The notes under the pieces are model-generated. The model did no database searches. It saw only the letters and a list, made by a program, of their open reading frames with translations, and was not told the origin of the DNA. Both the position numbers and the translations under genes were made by a program. Shown here in pieces: positions 11,101 to 20,944 of a DNA stretch of 41,041 bases (positions within the stretch are counted from its first letter, which is position 1; each line of letters starts with the position of its first letter). Location of the stretch: the NCBI RefSeq assembly GCF_000485595.1, contig NW_014577195.1, positions 427,870 to 468,910 on the forward strand, written 5' to 3'. This DNA is from Priapulus caudatus (lineage: Eukaryota; Priapulida; Priapulimorpha; Priapulimorphida; Priapulidae).

Positions 11101-13224
11101 ATACATGTAGTAAGAGTATATTAATCCACCATAATACCAGTTCTCTGCTTAATTTTCTCATATGCTACCCTATCAAATAATAGGCAGTTTTAATGTGTCT
11201 AGATGACTAGTCTAGAGATCTATGTGTGGTAACATTTATCTGTAACTACCCTTAAAGACTGGTATTAACAAGATATAATAGCTATTATTAATGCTATTGA
11301 TCGATATATAATTGGCAATGATACCTTGGCTTAGACTCACCAGTTGTTTGTATATTTTCTATTCACATCCGAGGCAATAATCTGTACTAAGACATAATAG
11401 TAATGCCGAGTTCATGCATTGTTGCACATGTCAGATTCCATCGTTATTCTCTCCTATCGGCTCATCAGGTGTTGGTGTGCTGGAAGGTCCGCTATATGCC
11501 TGTGGTGGCCATGACGGCTGGAGCTACCTGAGCACAGTGGAGCGATGGGACGCGCATGCCAAGCAGTGGAGCTACGTCGCACCGATGCATTCACCTAGGA
11601 GTACACTCGGTGTGGCGGTCCTCAACGGCAGGTAATCTCACTCACTACCCCTGCCTCGCTGTGACTTCTATCTGCCAGCACATAAAAACATGGCTACTCA
11701 CATGCACACAATCGTATGCTCAGCAGATGGTAGGTGTATTGGGTGGCAGGCCTACCGCTGACGTTCGCCAGTTTCGCAAAACGCGATAAATAAATAACAG
11801 TGGCGAATACAATTGGCAAATGATATAACTGCTCACAAAATTATGATTGAATAATGAAATCATCAAATTGCAGTGTCGTATTGTAAAATGTTTTCATACA
11901 GCTCTTTTCCCATGCCCTTCATCTATTTATGCCTTGCTTAGCACATACGATAAAGTGAACAGTGGCTATAGTTTTCCATAGGTGGCTAAAAAATAACTTT
12001 GGTGTTTTAAGTATTGGTTTAAACTTTAAAACATCCAAAGGGAGCCCTGGTGAGGTATAGTGCTGTACAAAATAATTAATAGATGTGTCCTGGATCACAG
12101 AACTTGGTAACACGTTTCACGGACGAAACTGGTTCATTGCATGTCCTTTAACTTAATTTTATTCAAAATCCACCAATCAGCGTACGTGCTCTTATAAGCA
12201 GGCACCGCTACTAGAGTAATGGCTCCACATTTTCCTGCATGAAAACGACTAGGAACCTACGTAATCAGTGCTGAGACGCTATCTATCGATTGAGATAAGT
12301 TATGAAATACGGCAACAGCAGTAAAATTTCAGTGACCTAACTTACACCCCCAAACGTCTGGTTACCTTGATTTTTAGGTTATATGCGATTGGAGGTAGGG
12401 ATGGCAAGGCCTTTCTGAGATCGGTGGAGTGTTATGATCCCCACACCAATCGCTGGACGTTGTGCACGTCCATGTCAAAGCGCCGAGGAGGTGTGGGCGT
12501 AGCAGTGAGCAGCGGATTTCTCTATGCAGTTGGTGGTTACGACACACCCACCAGCAATGCAACATCAAATAGATTCGACTCTGTAGAGAGGTAATGGAGC
12601 AAGATAAATTATAAAGGTGGAGACATATAGACTTCTCTGTGTGGTGATTAGTTGGTGTAGCAGATGTGATGGTTACTATAACTTACTGAGGGAATATTGC
12701 CAATCCTATGTTTGTGCAGATGCGCATATCCTGTCACTAGTGGGCAGCACGTGTTTAATATTTGAGATATCACAGATGTTACCCATGTTTTACAACAGAT
12801 ATGATCCAAAGACAGATGTGTGGACAACAGTTGCGCGCATCAGCCCTCCTCGAGATTCGATTGGCGTTTGCTTAATGGGAGAGAAGTTGTTTGCTGTCGG
12901 TGGTTACGACGGACAAGCGTTTCTCAACACCGTTGAGTGTTATGACCCACAGAACAATGAGTGGGTGCAGGTAAGGGCGGGACAGTTGGAACATTCATAA
13001 AAATTAAGGCAAAAATTTATTTAAATAATAAAAATAATAGCCACATTTTCGGATGATGAAATTCTATGACGTGTGGGCAGTTTCTATGATTTGACTTTCG
13101 TACAATTAGCCGTGTTCGATGTAATTTTACAACTGTGTCAGGATTGTCGGTGTTTACTTCCCAGGTGGCACCACTGTGTATGGCCAGGGCAGGGGCATGC
13201 ATCGTCCATGTTCTAAAAATTTGA
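4918..13224 (+). CDS. KLHL5: Kelch-like protein of the KLHL1/4/5 group, 3' part of gene (8 exons)
   Basis: Joined exons 4918-5114, 6271-6483, 7291-7480, 10707-10937, 11469-11631, 12378-12590, 12799-12970 and 13165-13224 give one uninterrupted frame ending in TGA, with GT-AG borders and matching phases. The product begins in the last part of the BTB domain (REDNVENLL), passes through BACK ([18 protein letters not shown]) and the family linker [12 protein letters not shown], and ends with six kelch repeats with di-glycine motifs ([32 protein letters not shown]). Proteins of this family act in the cytoplasm as CUL3 ubiquitin-ligase adaptors and/or bind actin; that role is inferred from family. 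The N-terminus and most of the BTB domain are missing, so exons upstream of the window are expected. Resemblance is closest to vertebrate KLHL5, KLHL4 and KLHL1; an invertebrate probably has one ancestor of all three, so the symbol is a clade label. No frameshift or missing repeat was seen. Confidence 0.95.
5115..6022. other. KLHL intron sequence, nothing recognised
   Basis: AT-rich sequence without frames or clear repeats up to the Harbinger-like MITE. Confidence 0.8.
6023..6216. mobile_element. PIF/Harbinger-like MITE
   Basis: It starts AGCCCGGCGCACACGTGAG and ends with the reverse complement CTCACGTGTGCGCCGGGCT; terminal inverted repeats run about 40 bases. It is flanked by TTA (6020-6022) and TTA (6217-6219), the 3-base target duplication typical of PIF/Harbinger. 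The inside holds direct repeats of cgcacacgtgagtaaaa with ATGACTCAT-like sites. It has no coding capacity. It lies in a KLHL intron 54 bases before an exon. Confidence 0.8.
6271..6483 (+). CDS. KLHL5: KLHL exon: BACK domain
   Basis: The acceptor is tttatctttag and the donor gtttgt; the exon is phase 0 at both ends (71 codons). It encodes [25 protein letters not shown] and [10 protein letters not shown], the helical BACK repeat. Its acceptor lies only about 55 bases after a Harbinger-like MITE (6023-6216). Confidence 0.93.
6635..6820. mobile_element. MITE with telomere-like core
   Basis: The terminal repeat TAGGAGTGTTCCCAAC (6641-6656) is mirrored by GTTGGGAACACTCCTA (6799-6814), extending inward through atatcattaatg. 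The middle has aaccctaaccctaacc (6699-6714) and a (TA)n run (6749-6770). The outer ends are imperfect and no target duplication was fixed. It lies in a KLHL intron. Confidence 0.75.
7291..7480 (+). CDS. KLHL5: KLHL exon: end of BACK and first kelch strand
   Basis: The acceptor is ggttgcag and the donor gtgagc. It encodes [26 protein letters not shown], the [12 protein letters not shown] linker and the first kelch strand (IYAVGG). It ends in phase 1 (one G), which the first two bases of the exon at 10707 complete to Gly. The following 3.2-kb intron carries the Penelope-like element. Confidence 0.93.
7850..10003 (-). mobile_element. Penelope-like element: RT plus GIY-YIG region, decayed
   Basis: This lies antisense in a KLHL intron. 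From high to low coordinates: an N-terminal region (10003-9520), a reverse transcriptase open from 9516 to 8734 with [22 protein letters not shown] and an intact catalytic YIDDIF (about 8959-8976), a Cys-rich linker (CRLTRCSTC near 8275) and a GIY-YIG nuclease region (about 8200-7850) with LIYEISC, ARYIGET, RLKDHI and WIHNLNT. The order RT then GIY-YIG is the Penelope-like arrangement, which primes at nicked DNA and differs from LTR and LINE elements. Frame changes lie upstream of the RT and in the nuclease (stop after IGET, and a shift before the last segment), so it cannot make a full protein. Ends were not resolved. Confidence 0.85.
10015..10600 (+). mobile_element. Probable inverted Penelope-like terminal fragment
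   Basis: Directly upstream of the antisense Penelope-like ORF is about 0.6 kb without good coding. It holds a TATA-like tatataagg (10488-10496) and a tgatga...gtcgaaac motif (10551-10578) on the + strand. These resemble terminal repeat sequence of Penelope-like elements, often arranged inverted at the 5' end. The assignment rests on motif resemblance and position only. Confidence 0.35.
10551..10578 (+). ncRNA. Hammerhead-ribozyme-like core motif (degenerate)
   Basis: TGATGA, a possible 3-bp stem GAC/GTC, then CGAAAC resemble the CUGAUGA...GAAA core carried by terminal repeats of Penelope-like elements. The base before TGATGA is G instead of the required C, and there is an extra A before the stem, so activity is doubtful. 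Confidence 0.25.
10707..10937 (+). CDS. KLHL5: KLHL exon: kelch repeats 1-2
   Basis: The acceptor is tttaaag and the donor gtattt. It encodes [39 protein letters not shown] and MSTHRHGLG. The last codon is split (phase 1) and is completed by GT at 11469. These are repeats 1 and 2 of the propeller with the usual GG, Y and W blade residues. Confidence 0.93.
10938..11468. other. KLHL intron, nothing recognised
   Basis: AT-rich, with no conserved frame. The similar intron at 11632-12377 is also empty. Confidence 0.8.
11469..11631 (+). CDS. KLHL5: KLHL exon: kelch repeat 3
   Basis: The acceptor is catcag and the donor gtaatc. It encodes [30 protein letters not shown] and [12 protein letters not shown]. 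It ends in phase 2 (AG of an Arg codon, completed by G at 12378). Confidence 0.93.
12378..12590 (+). CDS. KLHL5: KLHL exon: kelch repeats 4-5
   Basis: The acceptor is gatttttag and the donor gtaatg. It encodes [35 protein letters not shown] and [17 protein letters not shown]. The longer strand loop in repeat 5 is a feature of the KLHL1/4/5 group. It ends in phase 2. Confidence 0.93.
12799..12970 (+). CDS. KLHL5: KLHL exon: kelch repeats 5-6
   Basis: The acceptor is tacaacag and the donor gtaagg. It encodes [36 protein letters not shown] and [13 protein letters not shown]. It is phase 0 at its 3' end. Confidence 0.93.
13165..13224 (+). CDS. KLHL5: KLHL terminal exon with stop codon
   Basis: This short exon (19 codons plus TGA) follows acceptor ttacttcccag after a 194-base intron. 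It encodes [19 protein letters not shown], matching the conserved VAPL...RAGA end of KLHL5-type proteins that closes the last propeller blade. The in-frame stop is at 13222-13224. Confidence 0.9.
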   Translation: MAPLCMARAGACIVHVLKI

Positions 13225-13650
13225 TAGGAGGCACTCTCTCAACAGGAGCAACATTTACACCTTGTGATAGATTTCATGGCTTCCTTGGAGTTTTCTGCCT
13301 CGCAGATGTGATATTCCAGTCAGTCGATTGCTTCCTGTGTTAGCAGATATGTAGCAAACAATCTTGTAAATCTGATGTGATTATGCATCAATGAAGTTTT
13401 ACAAAATCATGTACAAATCTGGATAAATGTCCTCGCTTCTTTATAGCATAGACTATAGTCTCACTGCAATACGTGCATGCTTTTTACATGTGCATAGTGC
13501 ATACGAGAAAGTGTCGATTATGAATCGTGATTGCCACTGGAACAAGTGGTATTGTTTTCCTACTTCGTAGGGGATTTGAGCTATGAGCTTTTCCTCAGGC
13601 CATAAACCAAGTCAGGCCATGTGAGGCCAGTACATCTGTAGTCACCTGTA

Positions 13651-14070
13651 CAGGCCCGTAGCCAGCTTTATATTGGAGGGGGTTCGTTTTTCAATGTTGG
13701 CAATTTGCTCGGCAGGGGCGTGTACAGGATTTGTACCAGGGGGGGTCTAACCGTAACCCAAAGTTGCGAGCACGCGAAGGGGGGGTCTGGGGCCCTCCCC
13801 CAGAAAATTTTTAAAATTACACCCCCTCAGATGCGTTTTCTGCGCAAGCAAGGGACTCTCTGGACCCCCCCTGTACACGCCCCTGCTCGGGCGCGAAGCG
13901 ACCAGGCGAGGGAGCCAAGCGACCGAGCGGGGGGAGGGTGTGGGAGTTGGGTGTTCACTGTTCACCCTCCCGCACGATGGAGATTTTGCAATTATTACAC
14001 TAAAATGTTCAAATAATTTTTTTTTGGCTTGGGGGGGGGTTCGTTCGAACCCCCCCTGGCTACGGGCCTG
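13651..14070. mobile_element. hAT-like MITE with 7-base target duplication
   Basis: It starts CAGGCCCGTAGCCAG and ends CTGGCTACGGGCCTG, flanked by identical ACCTGTA at 13644-13650 and 14071-14077. CAG...CTG ends with a 7-8 base duplication fit hAT elements. It has no transposase. A smaller element is nested at 13713-13885. It lies about 430 bases after the KLHL stop codon. Confidence 0.85.
13713..13885. mobile_element. Nested MITE inside the hAT-like MITE
   Basis: The perfect 16-base ends CAGGGGCGTGTACAGG and CCTGTACACGCCCCTG enclose 173 bases. Flanking ctcgg on both sides may be a short target duplication. Confidence 0.75.
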
Positions 14071-14077
14071 ACCTGTA

Positions 14078-16400
14078 GGTGTTATAGATAAATCCTGTAA
14101 TGGTGGTATTTGTGACTGCTAACTTAGGCCTAGCGTGTCTTGAAACATTACCCGTGACAATGAATGCAAGGCAGAAAGGACAGATTTGTACACAAACATA
14201 TCGTAACGTGTAAATATCTCACTGTTACTAATAGTCAAATCTACGAGTCAAACAACTGCAGGAGAGAGTAAGTGTTGCTGTTGGTATTATATATTATGAA
14301 AGATAATGCTATCAAGATTACAATGTTATTTTCTAGGCACTTTTTCTGTGTATTCATTTCCCTATTAACCAGGTAGTGCCTGTTTACTCTCATGAACTTC
14401 TATCAATGCATTCTATCAATTGCAAGAAAGAACACAAGTGTTGCATAGCTGTGTAATGCTGTTGTGCTCTGTGTCATGTTGAATCTCATAACGCCAGCTC
14501 AGCATTTAGGTATATTGTATGAAATGTCACTTGGGGGTGTTCACTTGTACATATGGTTCGTATTATAGTAGGCATTGTTCGTTTTTTCCTCCTGTAACGA
14601 GAATGTAGTGTATATATGAAATGTAGATTGCAACTGAATATGTCTGTAGATTCATGATTGATGTTTTCTTCTATATGCTGACAAGTGAATACAGTTACAC
14701 TGAGAGTGTGTAGAGTGCATCCTGCATGTGTTCATAAGGTGATGTGTGACTTAACGTGTCACTCTTATTATAAGTGACTGGTATTGTAAGAAAACACCAG
14801 TAGAAATTCGGCATTGTACATTATTGTCATTTTAAACATTTATATAGAGAATAGAGTAAGGAATGGTAATCTCAAAGCAACTTCATACTAGTCACGTGAT
14901 GACAATATGTCAACTGGCCAATCACTGGTTTCATCCATTATTAAGAACATGTCTTTTATACCGCAGCATCAAGATGTGCATAATGCTATATTTTTGTTTT
15001 AGTTTATTATTGGCAGGCAGTCGAAGACTGACCTTGCTGTCTGGCATTAAAAATAGTCAAGGCAGATTATATAGCTTCAGTTTCATTATTATGTTCCTTT
15101 GCTGCCTGATTTCAATTCATAATGTAATTCTTCTACAATAGAAAGTGTTCCTTAGCTCGTGACAGTTCTATTAACTCCTAGAAACGTTAAGATTGCTATT
15201 CTTGTTCAAAATCATGCTTTTGTCCCACTTGTTTACCTGTATGTATGCATACACTATTATATGTATGTATACACTATTACAGTAATGAGCCGCCCATTAA
15301 CCTACATTAATCTATTAATCACCCGCCGATCCACCTGCGTTAATCTATTAACCACCCACCTACCCACCCATTCACATACCTTCATAGCTCTGCCTACATA
15401 CATAGCGAAGATGAATCAGGTAGGTAGGTAGGTAGATAGATAGATAGGATATTTTGGAAAAGGTCCCCATTTAAATTGGTTACATTGAAATTAGGTTACT
15501 GAAAACAGTAATAATTTTAGAAGTGACCTTGTTAGTGTCACATTTCTTAGGAAAGAAGTATTCACACGCTCTCTCAATGTAAACACGGCATTATGAGCAG
15601 TGCTTTCTATATATATCACGTTGTATTTGGTTGTGGAAGTAGAAATTGCTGCTGATGATTGTTATCAGAGACGAGTCTATCGGCAGCGAGAAATGGTCTC
15701 GTTTTAGAGCGCAGATTTTTTGCGCAGCTTTTATAATACATTCCCGTGTAAAGTGAATCATGATTGCGAGGATATTTTGTGAAATAAATACGTCTCGAGT
15801 AAATTGCTAATATTTTTAAGTGCCGTTATATCTTCGTTTGAGTACGAGTGCATTCACCTTCGTAAACGAATTCATGAAGCCATCACACAAGATTTTTCAT
15901 CATATGTGGCGAAATATTATTCCAGAAAATACCTGAGAGGCAAGACATATGTATATATATATGTATATATATGTCTCGCATATACTTATTATTTGTGTAG
16001 AATGTGGCTGCATTTGTCATTTTATATACAATAACAACACAAACTCATAGCAATTTTTATACTTGAGTAATCAGTAAACATGTTCGCTATTAGGTTAAAC
16101 TATATCTCACTATATTTTTTTCGAGTGTGCAGTCATTTATGAAATAATTTTTAACATCTGGTCGTTGTATTGCATGACAAAATGACAAGCCGCCACTGCA
16201 TCTAAAGACAGAGATTGGTAAAAACGATTTAATCGCAAAATTATATCTCTATATTATATATATATATTGCAGAGTTAGAAATTAAATGTTTTTACCAGGC
16301 AGCAACTACTTGCTGCCATAGAAAAGACATGCAGCAAACTGACACTAAAGTCTTGTGAGCAGCAAAAACTACTGCTTGATGCCTTAATTTCGAACCCCAT
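14078..16400. other. Intergenic sequence after KLHL
   Basis: Probably contains the KLHL 3'UTR. It has no frame with recognisable protein and no obvious element except short microsatellites. Possible polyadenylation signals (aataaa) are far, for example near 15783. Confidence 0.7.
15416..15448. repeat. (AGGT)n/(AGAT)n microsatellite
   Basis: Short tetranucleotide runs aggtaggtagg then tagatagatag, preceded by a loosely repeated CCACC/ATTAA-rich stretch from about 15290. Confidence 0.9.
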
Positions 16401-16468
16401 ATATGTATATATATATACAAAAATTTTCAATAATAGGTAAAAGGGTGTTTAAATTTTAATCCGTGATC

Positions 16469-16495
16469 TTTCGAGACGTACATATCGTCCTCAGA
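16469..16495 (-). ncRNA. Second hammerhead-like core motif
   Basis: On the minus strand: CTGAGGA, a GACG/CGTC stem with a 7-base loop, then TCGAAAG. It has the same general pattern as the 10551 motif and lies next to repeat-rich sequence. No flanking helices were confirmed. Confidence 0.25.
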
Positions 16496-16543
16496 CTTTC
16501 AGCTGACATTGGGATTTAACTGTAATTAAAACAAAAATACAAT

Positions 16544-16990
16544 GCGCTGCAACGCAATGGCGTTAATTTTGACAGCTCCGGAAAATGGACAAGTATAATC
16601 GCGTTTATCAGAAATAGAAAGACAGTTGTAAACAAGAACCGCTGCCCGTCTTGTTACAGTCAAAATGTCTTGAATTAGTTTGCGGTCGGACAATGATCAC
16701 GGTCTGCACATGGAACAAAAGAATGGTACATAGTATCAGTTACAATCGCTCTGCTAAGTTGAATACTCCGCGACATTCTGTTAGGCCCTACTGTCGCCTA
16801 AATGCCAACAACTAGCGTAGTTGAGAAGCAAAGCAGAAAAGAAAGATCCATCAAGAAGGATTGTGTCTCGATAGTGGTTTCACAATATCCCAATCTCGTG
16901 CTGTAAGGTTATGCTCATAGGGGTCTATTTTCCCCCAGGGTATGCGGACGGAACGTACGCCTGGGTACGGGTCCGGTTACACCGGAACGT
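16544..16990 (+). repeat. Segment duplicated at 19832-20254
   Basis: From gcgctgcaacgcaatggcg onward both segments share about 350 bases plus the start of the same MITE insertion. The copy here shows many more single-base differences and indels. Confidence 0.85.
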
Positions 16991-17190
16991 ACGCTCTTGG
17001 TAACGTAATCTGATATGGTTAGGTTAGGTTTAGGATGTAGGCGACTCCCTAGACCTCGTTAGTAGGCGAGGTACGGTCGCCGCATATTAGATTATGTACC
17101 AGGGTAGCCGTTCTCGGTATACTCGGAACCGTTCCGCAGGTACGTTCCGGCAGTACCCTGGGGGACCATAGACGCCTCTCAGCGTAAAGT
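16911..17190. mobile_element. hAT-like MITE with telomere-like core, copy 1 (indel-rich)
   Basis: Its ends and order match the clean copy at 40055-40334: gctcatagggg...ccagggta at the left, a ggttaggttaggtttagg core, the shared ggcgactccctagac segment, and gtacgttccggcagtaccctggg at the right. It has many single-base insertions relative to the other copies. Confidence 0.8.
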
Positions 17191-17870
17191 AATAGCAATC
17201 GGGGAGGACTCGAATAGGAAACCATGTAGCCAAGCTAGTGACCAACTTCCTGTAGTGAACAGTGTTTTTAACCCCGACCCGGATAGTGAGACTGAGGATC
17301 TTGACACCTGTGTAACAAAGCACCCCCCCCCCTATACCTAGAGTATATACCCCATTCTCCTCTGGATCCAATGTGATAGCTGCAATGCGTGGTGGCATAT
17401 TGATTGCCTGTGCATCGCCAAAGCAACAACAACTAGCCGACGTTTCTGTGCTTAAGATGTGTATGCAACAGCTCCCCCTGGATAAAAGATCATATTTTTG
17501 TCACCGGTAACACCCCTGCTAAGAAATTAGATAACACCAGTGACTAAACTAGGAATACACCAGCCTCAACCAAGGAAGTAAGTAGCTGTCACTCGCACTA
17601 ACGCAGGTTGTAGTGTCAACACAACAAACGACAAGGTACAACGGTATCAGAGGGAGGAGAGCGCATAGGAGACCACATTGCTATTATACTATATTAATGG
17701 TGGTAGCACATTTAGAGTATCGACGACCTCAAACAGTACAAGTCATCAGTCGACATTAAAGAGGTCAAGAAGCATGAACATTTAAAACAAGCCAGAAACT
17801 GTTTTAGCTTACCCTGTGGGGGTGTAGCACTCCAATTTCAATCGGGAACAGGAGGCCAGCACCGGGTGTT

Positions 17871-18190
17871 GCTATCCCCCGGCGTGGAGGCGGTCACGTG
17901 ATATACGTTGATGAATGACGTTCAAACGTTAACCACAACGGTAACGCTCAGCACTCCAACACCCGCCAAACACTAACCTCCAGACTAAATATATATGTGT
18001 CGACCGCGCTAAAATATATAGGCATATGTGATCCCACAAAATTAACTCTATTAGGTGTGGGGACAGATATCATGATGCAAAGACGCCTAAAGACCCTAAC
18101 CTAATCCTAACCGCTAGAACCTAACCCTAATGCCTAACACTATGCTGCCAAACGTTGCGGTCACCTCCGCTCGCACGCCCGGGGGATAGC
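17871..18190. mobile_element. Foldback element with degenerate telomere-like core
   Basis: GCTATCCCCCGG at 17871 is mirrored by CCGGGGGATAGC ending at 18190, with an imperfect inner arm (gaggcggtcac against its reverse complement with small insertions). The central-right part has ccctaacctaatcctaacc and cctaaccctaatgcc (18095-18135). It has no coding capacity. Confidence 0.65.
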
Positions 18191-18199
18191 ATTAACCGG

Positions 18200-19161
18200 C
18201 CAGCACAGCATTAGAAAAATGGCAGAACTTTGCATTTGGTACCAGAGCTCACCTTTATAGGCCAAAAGGACACACAAGTGTAAAAACAGGTTATATTAAG
18301 AATGTGGACACCAATATCCCCACAGCCACCATTGAATCGGTATTTAGCCAACACTGTGCAGTGAAATCTATTGAAAGACTGTACCATAAGGACCGTCACA
18401 TACCTATGCCGGTAGTGAGATTATGCTTTCAGACAACTGAAGACTTAGATATAGCATTGTCTGTGCAGTTAGATTTTTCACTCAATGGAAAGTCTGCATC
18501 CCTGGAACCTCAGAGAGGGAGTCGTGTTATTCGCTGCTATAACTGCCACTGTTTTGGCCACGTGGCCAAAGCCTGCGTGTTTGAAAAACGATGCGAGTCC
18601 TGTGCAACCCAGTGTAGTGACAGCCATCACACATGTACTATACCAGAGAAGTGCCCAAACTGTGGTGGTAACCACAAAGCTTCAAACAACAAACAACAAG
18701 TGACCAATATTCTTGGAACTGCGGAACCGACTGCGGCTTCAATGTTTCATATAACAACACGAGCATGAAGTTACTTTCTCTGAACTGTTACTCCTGGAAC
18801 ACTGCGAAAAACTCGGTAAACTCTGTTGTGGATGATAATGATATCGATATCCTGTGCCAGTGTGCCTGTGCCGAAACTTGGGAGTCAAAGACCAAACAGG
18901 TTAAATTCAGAAATTGGCCAGCCATATGCAGACCAAGAACTGGAGAAGACAACCATGGAGGCGTCGCCATACTATACAAGCCAACAGACTACACATACTT
19001 CCAACATAGAGTAGACTTGAAGAGACAAGATACAGTCTCCATGCAGTGTGGTCTGTCCCTTTTACTTCTGTCTGTCTATATATACTACCGGACAAACATA
19101 TAGAGCAGCTAGAGGGCTTGTTAGACATTATAGGTAAAGCTAACTACAAAAACACGATCAT
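18200..19161 (+). mobile_element. LINE 5' fragment: ORF1 zinc knuckles and start of AP endonuclease
   Basis: The frame from about 18304 to 18768 encodes a nucleic-acid-binding ORF1 tail with the CX2CX4HX4C knuckle CYNCHCFGHVAKAC and further Cys/His motifs (CESCA, CPNCGGNH). The next frame, from 18765, has the start of an APE-type endonuclease (SLNCYSWNT, DIDILC, GGVAILY). The two overlap by a few bases, as in Jockey/CR1/L2-type LINEs. The endonuclease shifts frame near 19050, then stops abruptly at 19161, where a TG...CA sequence taken to be a gypsy LTR begins. No RT follows. Confidence 0.75.
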
Positions 19162-19279
19162 TGTGATATACCAGCAGTTGTTATTGCATTGTGCTGCCAC
19201 CCGTGAGTCAGAAATGAGAATTAAACTAGATGGTAGAACTATCTAGCTGTTCGTAGTTGTGACTTGGCAATATATTACA
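19162..19279 (+). repeat. Candidate 5' LTR of gypsy copy 1
   Basis: The segment begins TGTGATATAC where the LINE endonuclease breaks off, and ends ATATTACA two bases before a primer-binding-like site. At 118 bases it is short. No partner LTR was found, so the borders are inferred. Confidence 0.45.
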
Positions 19280-19281
19280 TT

Positions 19282-19299
19282 TGGCGACGAGAATAGGAT
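19282..19299 (+). promoter_or_regulatory. Candidate primer-binding site of gypsy copy 1
   Basis: TGGCGACGAGAATAGGAT follows the LTR end by two bases and starts with the TGG complementary to a tRNA CCA end. The tRNA was not identified. Confidence 0.45.
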
Positions 19300-19563
19300 C
19301 AGGTGGAACCTGTTGCTCATAAAATGGCATCCGGAGTATTGCAAGTTGGGTTCTTGGGAGTTTTACCCGAAAAATTAGTGTTGAGCAGTACTTTGAACGA
19401 TTCGAAATCTACTGTATTGCAAATGGCGTCTCAGTCAGTGACAACGAGGAGCAAAGATGCTCAGACATTGTCAAGAAGAAAGCTGTGCTTCTCAGTGCTA
19501 TCGGGATCAGTACATACCGATTGCTGAGCGATTTGCTAAGCCCAAGTAAACCTACTGACAAAG

Positions 19564-19700
19564 TCACTAGACGAACCTTTTCACGTGTTGAAAGGTCACT
19601 TCAACCCAGCACCATTGGAAATGGCAGCGACAATTCGGTTCTGGTCGATATTACAGAAACCGGGTGAGACCATAGCTGAGTACGCTAGAGCTTTGCGTCA
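19564..19700 (+). repeat. 137-base gag segment repeated after the gap
   Basis: It is identical by eye to 20945-21081, both inside the gag of gypsy copy 1. After 19700 the first copy diverges, while the second continues in gag. Confidence 0.9.
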
Positions 19701-19831
19701 AACCATGAAGACAGATGACGAAAGATGAAGAAAACACACAACGATGCAGTGCTTGCAATTTCATCACAAACAAATCCGTGATACAAGGGCCTCAACAAGT
19801 CACACGTAATTGAAGTTTAGAGAGATAGGTG

Positions 19832-20254
19832 GCGCTGCAACGCAATGGCGTTAATTTTGACAGCTCCGGAAAATGGACAAGTATAATCGCGTTTATCAGA
19901 AATAGAAAGACGGTTGTAAACAAGAACCCTGTCTCTTTGTTAAGTCCACTGTCTTGGAATTAGTTGCGGTCAACAATGATCACGGTCTGCACATGGAACA
20001 AAAGAATGGGTACATAGTATCAGTTACAATCCTCTAAGTTGAATACTCCGGACATTCGTTAGGCCCTACTGTCGCCTAAATGCTAACAACTAGGCGTAGT
20101 GAGAAGCAAAGAGAAAAGAAAGATTCCATCAGGAAGGATTGTGTTAGCGATAGTGGTTCAACTACCAATCTCGGTGCTGTAAGTAATGCTCATAGGGTCT
20201 ATGTCCCCCAGGGTACTGCCGGAACGTACCCTGGGTACGGTCCGGTATACCGGA
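19832..20254 (+). repeat. Second copy of the 16544-16990 segment, up to the gap
   Basis: It is collinear with 16544-16990 and is cut by the N gap. It follows directly on about 130 bases of sequence that interrupt gypsy gag at 19700. Confidence 0.85.
20188..20254. mobile_element. hAT-like MITE with telomere-like core, copy 2, cut by gap
   Basis: The left end gctcatagggtctatg through gtaccctgggtacgg matches copies 1 and 3. The rest is lost in the N run. Its left flank is the same as that of copy 1. Confidence 0.8.
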
Positions 20255-20944
20255 NNNNNNNNNNNNNNNNNNNNNNNNNNNNNNNNNNNNNNNNNNNNNN
20301 NNNNNNNNNNNNNNNNNNNNNNNNNNNNNNNNNNNNNNNNNNNNNNNNNNNNNNNNNNNNNNNNNNNNNNNNNNNNNNNNNNNNNNNNNNNNNNNNNNNN
20401 NNNNNNNNNNNNNNNNNNNNNNNNNNNNNNNNNNNNNNNNNNNNNNNNNNNNNNNNNNNNNNNNNNNNNNNNNNNNNNNNNNNNNNNNNNNNNNNNNNNN
20501 NNNNNNNNNNNNNNNNNNNNNNNNNNNNNNNNNNNNNNNNNNNNNNNNNNNNNNNNNNNNNNNNNNNNNNNNNNNNNNNNNNNNNNNNNNNNNNNNNNNN
20601 NNNNNNNNNNNNNNNNNNNNNNNNNNNNNNNNNNNNNNNNNNNNNNNNNNNNNNNNNNNNNNNNNNNNNNNNNNNNNNNNNNNNNNNNNNNNNNNNNNNN
20701 NNNNNNNNNNNNNNNNNNNNNNNNNNNNNNNNNNNNNNNNNNNNNNNNNNNNNNNNNNNNNNNNNNNNNNNNNNNNNNNNNNNNNNNNNNNNNNNNNNNN
20801 NNNNNNNNNNNNNNNNNNNNNNNNNNNNNNNNNNNNNNNNNNNNNNNNNNNNNNNNNNNNNNNNNNNNNNNNNNNNNNNNNNNNNNNNNNNNNNNNNNNN
20901 NNNNNNNNNNNNNNNNNNNNNNNNNNNNNNNNNNNNNNNNNNNN
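20255..20944. other. Assembly gap (690 N)
   Basis: Unknown bases. The left edge cuts a hAT-like MITE in half and the right edge restarts inside gypsy gag. The same 137 gag bases also occur before the gap. Confidence 0.99.
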
